Shown: in pieces, positions 18,659-27,733 of the stretch
How positions within the stretch are numbered: position 1 is the stretch's first letter
Layout: each line of letters begins with the position of its first letter
Assembly (NCBI RefSeq): GCF_014694375.1
Contig: NZ_JAAUWW010000018.1
Span: forward strand, 1-64,000
DNA: 64,000 nucleotides
Direction of reading: 5' to 3'
Origin: Vibrio sp. S17_S38
Lineage (GTDB): Bacteria; Pseudomonadota; Gammaproteobacteria; Enterobacterales; Vibrionaceae
Notes under the pieces: model-generated
Told to the model about the DNA's origin: nothing
Database searches by the model: none
Seen by the model: the letters and a program-made list of their open reading frames with translations, nothing else
Made by a program: the position numbers and the translations under genes

Positions 18659-19222
18659 GTGTCAATTAGCCAAATCTTTAGAAAGAAAAATGCACCTGAC
18701 TCGGTCATTAAAGATATGGACAGACAAAAACGCTATGAAAGCTTAGTTCGAGCTTATCATCGAGATCTATATCGCTATGCCTATTGGCTATGCAAAGACA
18801 AACATATTGCCGAAGATTTAGTGCAAGAAACTTGCCTGCGTGCATGGAAGTCATTAGATAGCCTGTTAGATGAGAAAGCGGCTAAACCTTGGCTAATTAC
18901 TATTTTAAGGCGTGAAAATGCACGTCGTTTTGAACGCAAACAATTCGATCTTGTTGATATTGATGAGCCGGGGAACAGTGGTTCAACCAACGATGACCCC
19001 CATCACCAACAACAATGGTTACAAAAGCAAATTATGAATTTAGAACTGGAATATCGTGAACCGTTATTTTTACAAGTTATTGCGGGTTTTAGTGGTGAGG
19101 AAATTGCACAGATCCTCGACTTAAATAAAAACACGGTAATGACTAGGCTGTTTCGAGCACGAAACCAACTAAAAGAAAGCTTGGAAGCATCAGAACACAC
19201 TTTGGGAGCCCATAATGGATGA
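18659..19222 (+). CDS. ECF sigma-70 factor
   Basis: This 187-residue ECF sigma factor has region 2 (about 27-95, with the -10 recognition segment LVQETCLRAWKSL) and region 4 (about 120-180, with the helix-turn-helix GEEIAQILDLNKNTVMTRLFRARNQL). The start is GTG at 18659, preceded by AAGGGA. It overlaps the next gene, a DUF3379 protein, by 8 bp; that arrangement is typical of a sigma/anti-sigma pair. The pair sits between the fadIJ operon and fadL, which suggests a link to fatty-acid or envelope signals. The regulon is unknown from this sequence. Confidence 0.9.
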   Translation: MSISQIFRKKNAPDSVIKDMDRQKRYESLVRAYHRDLYRYAYWLCKDKHIAEDLVQETCLRAWKSLDSLLDEKAAKPWLITILRRENARRFERKQFDLVDIDEPGNSGSTNDDPHHQQQWLQKQIMNLELEYREPLFLQVIAGFSGEEIAQILDLNKNTVMTRLFRARNQLKESLEASEHTLGAHNG

Positions 19223-19934
19223 TTTAGAGTTTCGACGCCGTATATTGTCAGATCCTAAAGACCGCAGTGACGAGGTGCTACACAAAATTCTTGCCGATAA
19301 AAACAATCGCCAATATGCAGATAACCTCTCCTCACTCGATAATAAACTTGAAAAAGCTTTCAGTGTAGATGTACCTGATGACCTTGCCGACAAAATTATT
19401 TTTGCGCATTCACCCGCCAAAAAACAGGTAAGCATGAGTAGCCGCATGTTTGCGCTGGCAGCATCCATCATTTTTACCATTGGCCTCAGCGTGGGGCAAA
19501 TTAATTGGGGAACTATTCTAATATCTCCAGCACACGCTAGCTTAGAAGATATGGCCATGGAGCATATTACTCATGGCGAGCAATTTGCCTATGACATTGA
19601 TGAGGCCAATTCAGAGCAAGAAGTAAATGCTAAACTCAGCACTTACGCTTATAAACTCAATGGTGCCTTTCCATATCATTTATACTATCTCAATCATTGT
19701 AGTTTTGGTGGTAAACATTCTGCATTACACATGGTTTTTGCGGGGAAAGAAGGGAAAGTAACCGCGTTTATTTCTAAAATTGAAGTACCGAAGTCTGATG
19801 TGTTTTTCCAACAAGGATTAAAAGGTGAAATAGTTCCGTTAGACAAAGGTAGCTTGGTTCTTATTGGTAATGAAAATGAAAATATCCAAGCACTTTCACA
19901 GAAAATAGCCTTATTACTCTCCCTCAATACATAG
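19215..19934 (+). CDS. DUF3379 membrane protein, probable anti-sigma factor
   Basis: The 239-residue protein has a soluble N-terminal region (about 1-70), one membrane helix near residues 76-96 (FALAASIIFTIGLSVGQI) and a C-terminal periplasmic domain. This topology is that of RseA-type anti-sigma factors, and I recognise the family as DUF3379, found beside an ECF sigma gene in Vibrionaceae. It overlaps that gene by 8 bp, so the two are co-translated. The N-terminal DDLEFRRRILSDP stretch is the likely sigma-binding end. The signal sensed by the periplasmic domain is unknown. Confidence 0.78.
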   Translation: MDDLEFRRRILSDPKDRSDEVLHKILADKNNRQYADNLSSLDNKLEKAFSVDVPDDLADKIIFAHSPAKKQVSMSSRMFALAASIIFTIGLSVGQINWGTILISPAHASLEDMAMEHITHGEQFAYDIDEANSEQEVNAKLSTYAYKLNGAFPYHLYYLNHCSFGGKHSALHMVFAGKEGKVTAFISKIEVPKSDVFFQQGLKGEIVPLDKGSLVLIGNENENIQALSQKIALLLSLNT

Positions 19935-19978
19935 AGTTCGATATTAATTACTAAAAAATATCTGAGTAAAAAACCAAT

Positions 19979-20015
19979 AACACATGTGAAATACTTTTCA
20001 TTTTTCACATGTGTT
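19979..20015 (+). terminator. Probable terminator of the sigma/DUF3379 operon
   Basis: A 13-bp perfect stem (AACACATGTGAAA at 19979-19991, TTTCACATGTGTT at 20003-20015) lies 45 bp past the DUF3379 stop. The T tract after it is interrupted (TTTCTATC), so efficiency is uncertain. Confidence 0.65.
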
Positions 20016-20226
20016 TCTATCTATCTCCCCCAAAATCTGATTTTATAAAAACTTCATTTAAAACATGTCGATAACTAGAAAACCCAGTAGCACATACATT
20101 CCCCAAAAAGTGCAACCTTATCCTAAGATTCACACCACAAATAACAACAACAAAATAGCAACAAACAAAGTTAACAATTTTAGCATCACAATCTGCGACA
20201 TTAAGCTCTTTTGCCTACCAATTAAT

Positions 20227-20243
20227 CAATGGTCGGATATGTT
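20227..20243. promoter_or_regulatory. Probable FadR operator of fadL
   Basis: CAATGGTCGGATATGTT matches 13 of 17 positions of the FadR consensus, with an intact TGGTCGGA half. It lies about 70 bp upstream of the fadL start. Together with the fadIJ box it suggests shared control of import and oxidation. Confidence 0.6.
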
Positions 20244-20313
20244 CAATTAATCATCCCCCCCATAATGCGCATCCTTTATTGCTTCACCCCATTTTTAAAT
20301 AGGTACATCTACT

Positions 20314-21645
20314 ATGAAAAAGCTGAGTGTATTCACCACCTCAACGCTGACCGCTGCGATGATACTAGTATCCGCCCAATCTCAAGCGGCAGGCTTTCAA
20401 TTAGATGCACAATCTGCCACTGGAGCTGGGCGTGCTTTTGCCGGTGATGGCATCATTGGCGATAATGCCTCGGTGATGGCAATTAACCCAGCAGCGATGG
20501 CACTTTTTGATAAAACATCTTTCTCGATGGGCGCGACCGCTATTAAGCCAAAGATTTCAGTTTCTGATGGTCAATACTCTAGTGATATTAACAATAACTC
20601 AGGTTCAGTAAGCTACGATGATGCAGGCAATTTAGCCGTCGCACCAAATATGTTTTTAGTGGTGCCATTAAACAACAAATGGGCGGTTGGCGCAGGTTTG
20701 TACTCTAACTTTGGTACTGCATCAGAATTTGATTCTTCTTTTCCTGGTGAGTACGGCGGCACTTCAAGCATCATCAGTGCGGATCTAGCCTTAGCCGTTT
20801 CCTATCGCTTAAATCAACAATGGAGCTTTGGTGCAGGATTAGATGTCATTTATGGTCATGGTGAGTTTAAACGAAACTTAGATATTAATACTTCAGGAAG
20901 TTTTAAACCTGAAGGCGCTGGTATGACATTTAATACAATTTGTAATCAACTTACTGGAAATTCAGGCAAAGGATGTTCATTACCATATAATGTAAATCAT
21001 AATTTCAATGCTGCCGATGTTGATGCCAGTGGCGTAGGTCTTGGATGGAACGTCGGCACCACTTACGAATTAGACGAAAATAATCGTTGGGGATTCTCAT
21101 ACCATGCCAGCCCTGAAATAACCGCCAAAGGAAAAATGGATGGCCTTTTACATGCAACTGGTGCGGATGAACTATACGTTCCCCTTCCTGATTTTGCGCA
21201 ATTTTCTGGTTATAACCGCTTTAAAGGTACCCGATTCGCACTAAGCTATACCGTTGGCTGGACCGATTGGAGCAAGTTTGACAAACTCACTACCAACGGA
21301 AGCCCTAATACGCTAGAAAAATTTGAGTGGCAAGATACTTGGAGCGTTGCCGTAGGTGCTACCTATTATTTGAATCAGAAATGGACACTACGTACGGGTT
21401 ATAAATTCGATCAAGGCGCACAAGATCAAATCACCACGATTGCCGTTCCTGATTCAAACCGACATTGGTTATCTGCTGGCTTCTCTTACGCTCCAACAAA
21501 AGATTCTAGTATCGACTTCGGCTTTACCTATCTACTTGGTGTTGATGTTGATGCTGAACAAAGCTACGACAATATTTCGAGTATTGAAGCCACGACACAC
21601 ACAGATGCAATAATAACAGGGATTCAATACAGTAAATCCTTCTAA
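20314..21645 (+). CDS. fadL: Outer membrane long-chain fatty acid transporter FadL
   Basis: FadL is an outer membrane beta-barrel that lets long-chain fatty acids into the cell. The 443-residue protein has a signal peptide ending SQA-AGF. The mature N-terminus AGFQLDAQSATGAGRAFAGDG followed by NPAAMALFDK is the hatch domain hallmark of the family. The rest is a series of amphipathic beta-strands, and the sequence ends in the aromatic YSKSF expected for BAM recognition. A predicted FadR box lies upstream and a terminator follows. In E. coli fadL also lies near fadIJ and mlaA. Confidence 0.95.
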   Translation: MKKLSVFTTSTLTAAMILVSAQSQAAGFQLDAQSATGAGRAFAGDGIIGDNASVMAINPAAMALFDKTSFSMGATAIKPKISVSDGQYSSDINNNSGSVSYDDAGNLAVAPNMFLVVPLNNKWAVGAGLYSNFGTASEFDSSFPGEYGGTSSIISADLALAVSYRLNQQWSFGAGLDVIYGHGEFKRNLDINTSGSFKPEGAGMTFNTICNQLTGNSGKGCSLPYNVNHNFNAADVDASGVGLGWNVGTTYELDENNRWGFSYHASPEITAKGKMDGLLHATGADELYVPLPDFAQFSGYNRFKGTRFALSYTVGWTDWSKFDKLTTNGSPNTLEKFEWQDTWSVAVGATYYLNQKWTLRTGYKFDQGAQDQITTIAVPDSNRHWLSAGFSYAPTKDSSIDFGFTYLLGVDVDAEQSYDNISSIEATTHTDAIITGIQYSKSF

Positions 21646-21668
21646 GTAATCTGAAATCTGGATAAAAG

Positions 21669-21708
21669 AACAGCCTCATCAATTCTTGACCAGGCTGTTT
21701 TTATTTTT
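21669..21708 (+). terminator. Terminator of fadL
   Basis: An 8-bp stem (AACAGCCT at 21669-21676, AGGCTGTT at 21692-21699) is followed by a T-rich tract, 24 bp past the fadL stop. Confidence 0.85.
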
Positions 21709-21755
21709 AAGGGCCATGTTTTTAAAATCATAGCGTTGAGAGCTTTAAAACATCG

Positions 21756-22511
21756 TTAGTAATCATGTCCTAAATACTGATCCAGTAAATCTTCATCCAC
21801 CACAGGTTCAGGTTCTTTTTCAATTTCAGCTTTAAAATCTTGATGCTGTAAATAAATACTGCGGCTTAACGCATATGGATCAGGAGAGTTACGGAGCATA
21901 CCTTCTTGTGGAATTAACTCATAACGGGTTTCTAAGCCCTGAATTACCCATTTACCGGCACTTTGCCAAAAAGTCAGCCAATAGAGAGGCATATATAAAC
22001 TATCCGCTTGGTCAGCAAGATCTCGCGGAGTTAAGGGCCCGTATGCTGGCATCATAAGATAAGGACCATTTCCGACACCATAATAACCCAGCACATCGCC
22101 AAACTCTCGGCTCGAACGAGTAATACCTGCTTCACTGGCGACATCAATAAACCCCAGTAAACCTATAGTGGTATTAATCCAAAAGCGATTGAAACTATCT
22201 AAGGCTTTACCACCATTTCCCATAAATAAATTGTTCAGTGCACTGGCGGGCTCCTCTAGGTTATCTAAAAAATTAGAAAGCCCAGCGGTCAATGGTGTTG
22301 GTAACCATTCCATATATGCGATGGAAACTGGACGTACTAGGTAAGGATCTAAAACGTCATAGTTTAGATCCCACATCGTCCGATTAAAGCCCTCCAAAGG
22401 ATCATTAACAGTAGATGGATTTTCAGAAGATTCAGGCGCACTGCTGCACCCTATTAGTAAAAATAAGCTAAATATAGAGGAAAGAGAAAACGAGGCATTT
22501 ACCTTGCTCAA
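21756..22511 (-). CDS. mlaA: Phospholipid-binding lipoprotein MlaA (VacJ)
   Basis: MlaA removes mislocalised phospholipid from the outer leaflet of the outer membrane and hands it to the MlaC/MlaFEDB system. The lipobox LIGC gives a lipidated Cys, and the DPLEGFNRTMWDLNYDVLD and MMPAYGPLTPRD segments are family hallmarks. There is no in-frame ATG. The longest frame opens with TTG at 22553, but that codon lies inside the ccm-operon terminator (22541-22575). I therefore prefer TTG at 22511, which has AGGA upstream and gives a 251-residue protein with a normal lipoprotein signal (MSKVNASFSLSS...). The length then equals that of E. coli MlaA. Confidence 0.93.
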   Translation of the reverse strand: MSKVNASFSLSSIFSLFLLIGCSSAPESSENPSTVNDPLEGFNRTMWDLNYDVLDPYLVRPVSIAYMEWLPTPLTAGLSNFLDNLEEPASALNNLFMGNGGKALDSFNRFWINTTIGLLGFIDVASEAGITRSSREFGDVLGYYGVGNGPYLMMPAYGPLTPRDLADQADSLYMPLYWLTFWQSAGKWVIQGLETRYELIPQEGMLRNSPDPYALSRSIYLQHQDFKAEIEKEPEPVVDEDLLDQYLGHDY

Positions 22512-22540
22512 ATCACCACATCCTGTGAAAAAAGTATCGA

Positions 22541-22575
22541 ATAAAAAAGGCAAGTCATAAGAATAACTTGCCTTT
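22541..22575 (-). terminator. Terminator of the ccm operon
   Basis: A 10-bp stem (AAAGGCAAGT at 22547-22556, ACTTGCCTTT at 22566-22575) is followed by a T run on the minus strand, about 80 bp past the ccmI stop. It overlaps the apparent upstream start of mlaA. Confidence 0.85.
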
Positions 22576-22653
22576 CATCTGTCACACCCAATATTGTACT
22601 AACGACTGGAATGTAACACGTAGCCTAATTGTATTGTATCTCTCTAGGTAATA

Positions 22654-23889
22654 TCAATATTTCTTATCAATAGATATCACAACATTGTCACCTAAATGGA
22701 CAGGCAAACTTTCACCATGCCAGTCATGATCACGTGTGGATACATTGCCGTCACTATCAATACGAGCACGAACCATGATATCAGATAAGCTTGATAACTT
22801 ACGTTGCTTCATCATGCTATTACTATCATCAAGTACGACCGTTACTGGGAACTTCGATAGTGGGTAACGTGCAGCGGCAATTGGCATTGGAGCACCATCG
22901 GCGCTATGGATAGAGACAATCAATACACCAGATTCCGGTGTAGGCACATCAGGCGCGAGAGAAATAGTAATACTAACTGGCGTCCCTTCATGCTCTACTT
23001 TTTGTGGATGTTCTTCACCACTTAACTCACGCTGAGCCGTTTGGATACTGCGTTCTAACATCGCATACCGAGAATCACCTTCTCCAATTACATCTTGTAA
23101 TTCACGCCAATACTGGATGGCTTGCTCGTATTGAGCATTTTCATAAGCATTAAAAGCCATCAAGGAATAGACTCGAGGATCGACTTCTGGCTGCTGTAAT
23201 AGTTGATGTAAAATCGTACCTGATTTCTCAGTATTGACAGGATCTGATGAAAACATTAGCGCCTGTGCCAAGCTGAGTTGCACATCTGGGTTATTAGGCA
23301 GTAAACGATCGGCTTTGCTTAATGCTCCAATTGCCGTTTCAACATCACGATTTGCCATCGCAATACGTCCTAACAATACCCAACCTGTCCCATCATTAGG
23401 ATGGCTTTGTAGGCGAGTTCGCATCGCAAGCGTCAAATCAGCCATTTGCTGATCAGTTAAGTCAACACCTTGAGGGTTCATTAAATTTTTAGTTAGTTCA
23501 GGTAAGCTATTCTCCACCTTTTTCCAGTGTGCGACTTGTTCGCTAGCACCAAAAATTGCATACATTCCATAAGCGGTGACGGCCATGAACAACATAAAAG
23601 GGATAACCATCCACTTCATTTTTTTGTGTGAAGTAGTAAGATCATGTTGAGAGTGAGGAATATCATCTAGCAAGGATTGTTTTAAATCCGTCACTAAATC
23701 ATTTTTATCTTCAATGATGCCAGCAGAATCTTCCGCTTCTAATTCATCTAAGCGATCTTTAAAAAATGCTTTATTGAGTTCATCTCGCTGTGCCGCTTCA
23801 TCAATATCTCTTGATTTGAACAAAGGATAAACTATAAATATCGCAGCAACTGCCAGTAATAAAACCGTACCAATCCAAAAAACTATCAT
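22654..23889 (-). CDS. ccmI: Cytochrome c maturation protein CcmI
   Basis: CcmI is the inner-membrane chaperone that holds apocytochrome c for CcmF/H. The 411-residue protein has an N-terminal membrane helix (about 3-22), a cytoplasmic loop with DELEAEDSAGII, a second helix (about 95-115), and a periplasmic TPR domain (about 150-290, with GWVLLGRIAMANRDVETAIGALSKA and NPDVQLSLAQAL). A C-terminal beta-rich domain continues to the end. Its start overlaps ccmH by 4 bp. It is the last gene of the operon and is followed by the operon terminator. Confidence 0.94.
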   Translation of the reverse strand: MIVFWIGTVLLLAVAAIFIVYPLFKSRDIDEAAQRDELNKAFFKDRLDELEAEDSAGIIEDKNDLVTDLKQSLLDDIPHSQHDLTTSHKKMKWMVIPFMLFMAVTAYGMYAIFGASEQVAHWKKVENSLPELTKNLMNPQGVDLTDQQMADLTLAMRTRLQSHPNDGTGWVLLGRIAMANRDVETAIGALSKADRLLPNNPDVQLSLAQALMFSSDPVNTEKSGTILHQLLQQPEVDPRVYSLMAFNAYENAQYEQAIQYWRELQDVIGEGDSRYAMLERSIQTAQRELSGEEHPQKVEHEGTPVSITISLAPDVPTPESGVLIVSIHSADGAPMPIAAARYPLSKFPVTVVLDDSNSMMKQRKLSSLSDIMVRARIDSDGNVSTRDHDWHGESLPVHLGDNVVISIDKKY

Positions 23890-24416
23890 GCGTCGTTACC
23901 TTTTTTATCATCCTTGCCAGCGGTCTCTGTGACATTTTCAGATGTCGTATTTTGCTTAGACAAAAGCTGTTGCAAACGTTGTTCGTGTTCCTCATCCCAC
24001 TGCTCAGGGTTTTCTTTCTCGATCTTAGCTCTACTGCGAGTACGCAGAAAAATAAAGCCAAATCCAAATAAAACAATACCTAGCGGAGCCAGCCACAAAA
24101 TAGCCGTTGAAGGGGTAAGAGGTGGATTATAAGTAACAAAATTACCGTAGCGAGCAACCATATAATCAATAATTTCTTGTTTTGATTTCCCTTGCTTCGT
24201 CATTAAATACGTTTTTTCACGTAAATCTTTTGCTAGCTCAGCATTGGAATCAGAAATCGAATTATTCTGACATTTAGGGCAACGTAACGTATGACTCAAC
24301 TCTTGAAATTGAGCTTCTTGTGCTGGCGTATCAAAATCAAACACTTCGATCGCAGCCAGCGCTGGAAAGCTTAAAGACACGAGTAAGACAATTATCAATG
24401 AAGCGAATTTTTTCAT
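23886..24416 (-). CDS. ccmH: Cytochrome c maturation protein CcmH
   Basis: CcmH is a thiol-oxidoreductase that reduces or binds the apocytochrome CXXCH cysteines. The 176-residue protein has a signal sequence, the LRCPKCQN motif (about 43-50) with the redox CXXC, NAELAKDLR, and a membrane helix at about 104-122 followed by a charged cytoplasmic tail. It corresponds to the N-terminal half of E. coli CcmH; the TPR half is the separate ccmI. Its start touches the ccmG stop by one base and its end overlaps ccmI by 4 bp. Confidence 0.95.
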   Translation of the reverse strand: MKKFASLIIVLLVSLSFPALAAIEVFDFDTPAQEAQFQELSHTLRCPKCQNNSISDSNAELAKDLREKTYLMTKQGKSKQEIIDYMVARYGNFVTYNPPLTPSTAILWLAPLGIVLFGFGFIFLRTRSRAKIEKENPEQWDEEHEQRLQQLLSKQNTTSENVTETAGKDDKKGNDA

Positions 24417-25015
24417 TAGTTCTGCCCCATCGGTGTCGGTGGTAATGGACTTTTTTGCCCTGCTAATTTGTTATAGAGCGGCAATAAAGTCTCATTCCAA
24501 TTATTAATATTCACATCACCAACATGACGATATTGTATCTTACCATCAGCATCAATAAGGAAAGTTTCTGGCGCGCCATAAACACCTAGATCTAAACCAA
24601 ACATACCATTTCCATCAAACAGAACGATTTGATAAGGATCACCCAAATCTTTTAGCCACTTTTCCGCTTTAGTTCGGTCATCTTTGTAATTCAAACCGAT
24701 GATATTTACACCTTGAGAAGACAATTTATTTAAAAATTTATGCTCGGCATAACAAGTAGGACACCAAGTCGCCCACACATTCAAAATAAGTGGCTTACCT
24801 TTAAACAAAGATTGATCGTAGGTCTTAGCTGGTTGGTATAAATCTTCAAGTTCAAAATCCGGCACTGACTTACCGACTAAAACGGATTCTAATTTTGTTG
24901 GGTCGTCACCTTTCGCATTACGAGTAAGCTGAGTAGCAAAGACTGCAACCAATGCAATGAATAAGACCAAAGGCACAAATAAAATTTTACGATTCATACT
25001 TTTTTTATCTGCCAT
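24416..25015 (-). CDS. ccmG: Thiol:disulfide interchange protein CcmG (DsbE)
   Basis: This membrane-anchored, periplasmic thioredoxin-like reductant serves the cytochrome c pathway. The 199-residue protein has an N-terminal anchor (about 9-27), the active-site WATWCPTC motif, the cis-Pro region YGAPETFLID and the acidic GVYGAPE insert typical of the family. It lies between ccmF (2-bp gap) and ccmH (1-bp overlap). It should be kept reduced by DsbD, which is not in the window. Confidence 0.96.
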   Translation of the reverse strand: MADKKSMNRKILFVPLVLFIALVAVFATQLTRNAKGDDPTKLESVLVGKSVPDFELEDLYQPAKTYDQSLFKGKPLILNVWATWCPTCYAEHKFLNKLSSQGVNIIGLNYKDDRTKAEKWLKDLGDPYQIVLFDGNGMFGLDLGVYGAPETFLIDADGKIQYRHVGDVNINNWNETLLPLYNKLAGQKSPLPPTPMGQN

Positions 25016-25017
25016 CC

Positions 25018-27000
25018 TTACGCCTCCTGTTCAGATTTATTTGAATCATCAGACACATTCAATTTTTTTCTGAAACGGTAGCGTTTATCACTGATGGCTA
25101 AAATACCACCAATGGCCATAAAAATTGCACCTAACCAAATCCAACGAATGAAGGGTTTGTAATAAATACGCACTGCCCAAGCATCGCTGCCTTCAAGCTG
25201 CTCACCCATTGCAACATATAAGTCACGAGTAAAACCGCGATCAATCGCCGCTTCTGTCATCATTGAACGAGCCGTGTGGTAAAAACGCTTTTCGGCATGC
25301 AAATCATTCACATATTGACCATCTTGCGTGATCCGGAAATCAGCAATAAAACCATCATAATTCGGGCCATCATGATTGCGTAACCCCGTGAAATGAAATT
25401 GATAGCCTTGGATATCAAACGTCTGCCCCGGCTCTAAGCGTACATCACGCTCAATGCTATAGTTTTGCACCATAGCAATACCGATAATAGTAATGGCCAA
25501 TCCAATATGTCCCATCATCATTGACCAGTGACTACGTTGCAGCTTAGTAATACCAACAAAGAAAGAATGGCGGTGTGTTGCTCGTTGGTATAATTCGAAC
25601 GCGTGCATCGTCACGATCCAAATTGCCAAGAACCAACCTAACGAAGCGAGTGGCATAAACTGTTTTGAAGATAGCTGTCCAATTAAAGCCGCTAATGCGA
25701 CCGATACGACCGCGGACACCAAAATAGGAATTTTAACGTTAGAAAGATTATCGCGCTTCCAACGAATCAGCGGGCCAATCCCTAAAATTAAGCTAAACGG
25801 CACAATCAGCCATGTGAATAAGCTATTAAAGAAAGGTGCACCAATCGAGACTGAACCCATACCAATTTGCTTGTGCACTAAAGGTAAAAGCGTACCAATC
25901 ATCACGACAACTAATGCCGCAATCAGCAATATGTTATTAGACAATAAAGCATTCTCACGCGAGATTAATGAATAATTACCTCGAACTCGAACTTTTGAGC
26001 CTTTCAATGCAAACAACAATAATGAGCCACCAATTACGATAGCTAAGAACGCCAGAATAAACATTCCGCGTGCCGGATCAGAGGCAAATGAATGCACAGA
26101 CACCAAAATACCAGAGCGAACAAGGAATGTACCCAGTAAACTTAATGAGAATGCGGCAATTGCCAGTAAAACAGTCCAAGCTTTAAATGTGCCACGTTTT
26201 TCCGTTACTGCTAATGAGTGCATTAATGCAGTACCAGCAAGCCAAGGCATGAACGATGCGTTTTCGACTGGATCCCAGAACCACCAACCACCCCAGCCAA
26301 GTTCATAATAAGCCCACCAAGAACCCAGTGCGATGCCAACCGTTAGAAATACCCAAGCGGCGGTAGTCCAAGGCCTTGACCAACGAGCCCATGCCGTATC
26401 TAAACGACCTGTCATTAATGATGCAATAGCAAAAGAGAATGCCACAGAGAAACCCACATATCCCATGTACAACATTGGTGGGTGGATAATTAAACCTGGG
26501 TCTTGTAACAATGGGTTAAGGTCACGCCCATCAACAGGAAAGTACGGTAGAACACTTAAAAATGGATTTGAGGTTAAAATGATAAACAACAAGAATCCGA
26601 CTGAAATCATGCCCATAACGGCAAGTACACGAGAGATTGACTCAAGTGGCATACCACGGCTGAAAGTCGCCACCGCAATGGTCCAAATCGCTTGAATCAA
26701 CACCCAAAGCAACAAGGAGCCTTCGTGTGCACCCCATACTGCTGTTAAGCGGTAATACCAAGGAAGCTGACTATTTGAATTACTCGCCACATACTGCAAC
26801 GTGAAATCATTGGAATAAAAAGACCACAATAAAGTACCGAATGAGAATGCCAACATGAGGAACATTCCCCACGATAACGGTCTCGCCATTCCCATCAAGG
26901 TTCTATTATTGGTGCTCGCGCCATACAGTGGAAAAATACTGAGTAATATTGAAAAGCCCAACGCTAAGATTAAGGCAAAGTGTCCAAGTTCAGCAATCAT
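25018..27000 (-). CDS. ccmF: Cytochrome c heme lyase subunit CcmF
   Basis: CcmF takes heme from holo-CcmE and joins it to apocytochrome c. The 660-residue polytopic membrane protein has many helices and the tryptophan-rich WWD signature [19 protein letters not shown] (about 235-253). It has conserved His residues in periplasmic loops and a large periplasmic domain before the last helix (about 520-625). Its start overlaps ccmE by 4 bp. Confidence 0.96.
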   Translation of the reverse strand: MIAELGHFALILALGFSILLSIFPLYGASTNNRTLMGMARPLSWGMFLMLAFSFGTLLWSFYSNDFTLQYVASNSNSQLPWYYRLTAVWGAHEGSLLLWVLIQAIWTIAVATFSRGMPLESISRVLAVMGMISVGFLLFIILTSNPFLSVLPYFPVDGRDLNPLLQDPGLIIHPPMLYMGYVGFSVAFSFAIASLMTGRLDTAWARWSRPWTTAAWVFLTVGIALGSWWAYYELGWGGWWFWDPVENASFMPWLAGTALMHSLAVTEKRGTFKAWTVLLAIAAFSLSLLGTFLVRSGILVSVHSFASDPARGMFILAFLAIVIGGSLLLFALKGSKVRVRGNYSLISRENALLSNNILLIAALVVVMIGTLLPLVHKQIGMGSVSIGAPFFNSLFTWLIVPFSLILGIGPLIRWKRDNLSNVKIPILVSAVVSVALAALIGQLSSKQFMPLASLGWFLAIWIVTMHAFELYQRATHRHSFFVGITKLQRSHWSMMMGHIGLAITIIGIAMVQNYSIERDVRLEPGQTFDIQGYQFHFTGLRNHDGPNYDGFIADFRITQDGQYVNDLHAEKRFYHTARSMMTEAAIDRGFTRDLYVAMGEQLEGSDAWAVRIYYKPFIRWIWLGAIFMAIGGILAISDKRYRFRKKLNVSDDSNKSEQEA

Positions 27001-27530
27001 TGCCCGCTTCCTTGATTAGTTTCAGATTGATTCATTTTAGTTTCAGAGGTGACAGATTTAGGATCTGATGTTTCAGTGTTATAACCTGGTTGATGCTTTT
27101 TCTTCATTGCCTCTTCAATTTCTGACGGCATGTAGTTTTCATCATGTTTGGCTAATACTTCAAAGGCATTAATGGTGGTAGCATCAACTAATGTGCCTTG
27201 AGCTACAATGCCCTGCCCTTCACGAAATAAATCCGGCAAGATACCCGTATAATTAACCGTGACTTTAGGGCCTATATCTTCTAAATCAAAACTCACATTC
27301 AACGTTTCAGGATCACGTTTTACCGACCCAACCACAACCATACCACCAATCCGTAATTTCTCTCCAACATGAGGCATGGTGCCATCAGGTTTACCATTAA
27401 CGATTTCTGTTGGCGTATAAAATAAGTTCATATTTTGATTTAACGCATACATGATTAAACCAACGGTGCCCGCTACGCCAATTAAGATGGCAAGTACAAT
27501 AGCAAGTCTTTTCTTACGTCTTGGAGTCAT
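26997..27530 (-). CDS. ccmE: Heme chaperone CcmE
   Basis: CcmE is a periplasmic, membrane-anchored OB-fold protein that binds heme covalently through a His and passes it to CcmF. The 177-residue protein has an N-terminal helix (about 8-29) and the heme-attachment motif [10 protein letters not shown] (His near residue 129). The C-terminal tail is long and hydrophilic, rich in Ser, Thr, Asn and Gln. It overlaps ccmD and ccmF by 4 bp each. Confidence 0.96.
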   Translation of the reverse strand: MTPRRKKRLAIVLAILIGVAGTVGLIMYALNQNMNLFYTPTEIVNGKPDGTMPHVGEKLRIGGMVVVGSVKRDPETLNVSFDLEDIGPKVTVNYTGILPDLFREGQGIVAQGTLVDATTINAFEVLAKHDENYMPSEIEEAMKKKHQPGYNTETSDPKSVTSETKMNQSETNQGSGQ

Positions 27531-27733
27531 AGTGTATTTTCCATTTTTTTTGCCGCTTGAATGCGTTCTTCACGATCCATTTTTTGTTGGATCTCTTTAA
27601 ATAAAGCCCGATGTTGAGACAGGCTACTCCAGCATAAAACCAATAAGCTTAGGAACGTAATACCAAATGCGCTCCATACATAGGCCGCATACCCACCCAT
27701 CGCAAAGAAATCAGATAAAGAATCAAAATACAT
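27527..27733 (-). CDS. ccmD: Heme exporter protein CcmD
   Basis: CcmD is a small single-pass membrane protein needed to release holo-CcmE from CcmABC. The 68-residue protein has the family start [16 protein letters not shown], one membrane helix (about 16-36) and a charged cytoplasmic C-terminus. It overlaps ccmE by 4 bp and ccmC by one base. Confidence 0.93.
   Translation of the reverse strand: MYFDSLSDFFAMGGYAAYVWSAFGITFLSLLVLCWSSLSQHRALFKEIQQKMDREERIQAAKKMENTL

Larger units (their letters stand above)
19935..20313. other. Intergenic region upstream of fadL
   Basis: This 379-bp region contains the hairpin at 19979-20015 that probably ends the sigma/anti-sigma transcript, and the FadR-like box at 20227-20243 about 70 bp upstream of fadL. 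The remainder is AT-rich, and I see no RNA gene or convincing ORF. Confidence 0.5.
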
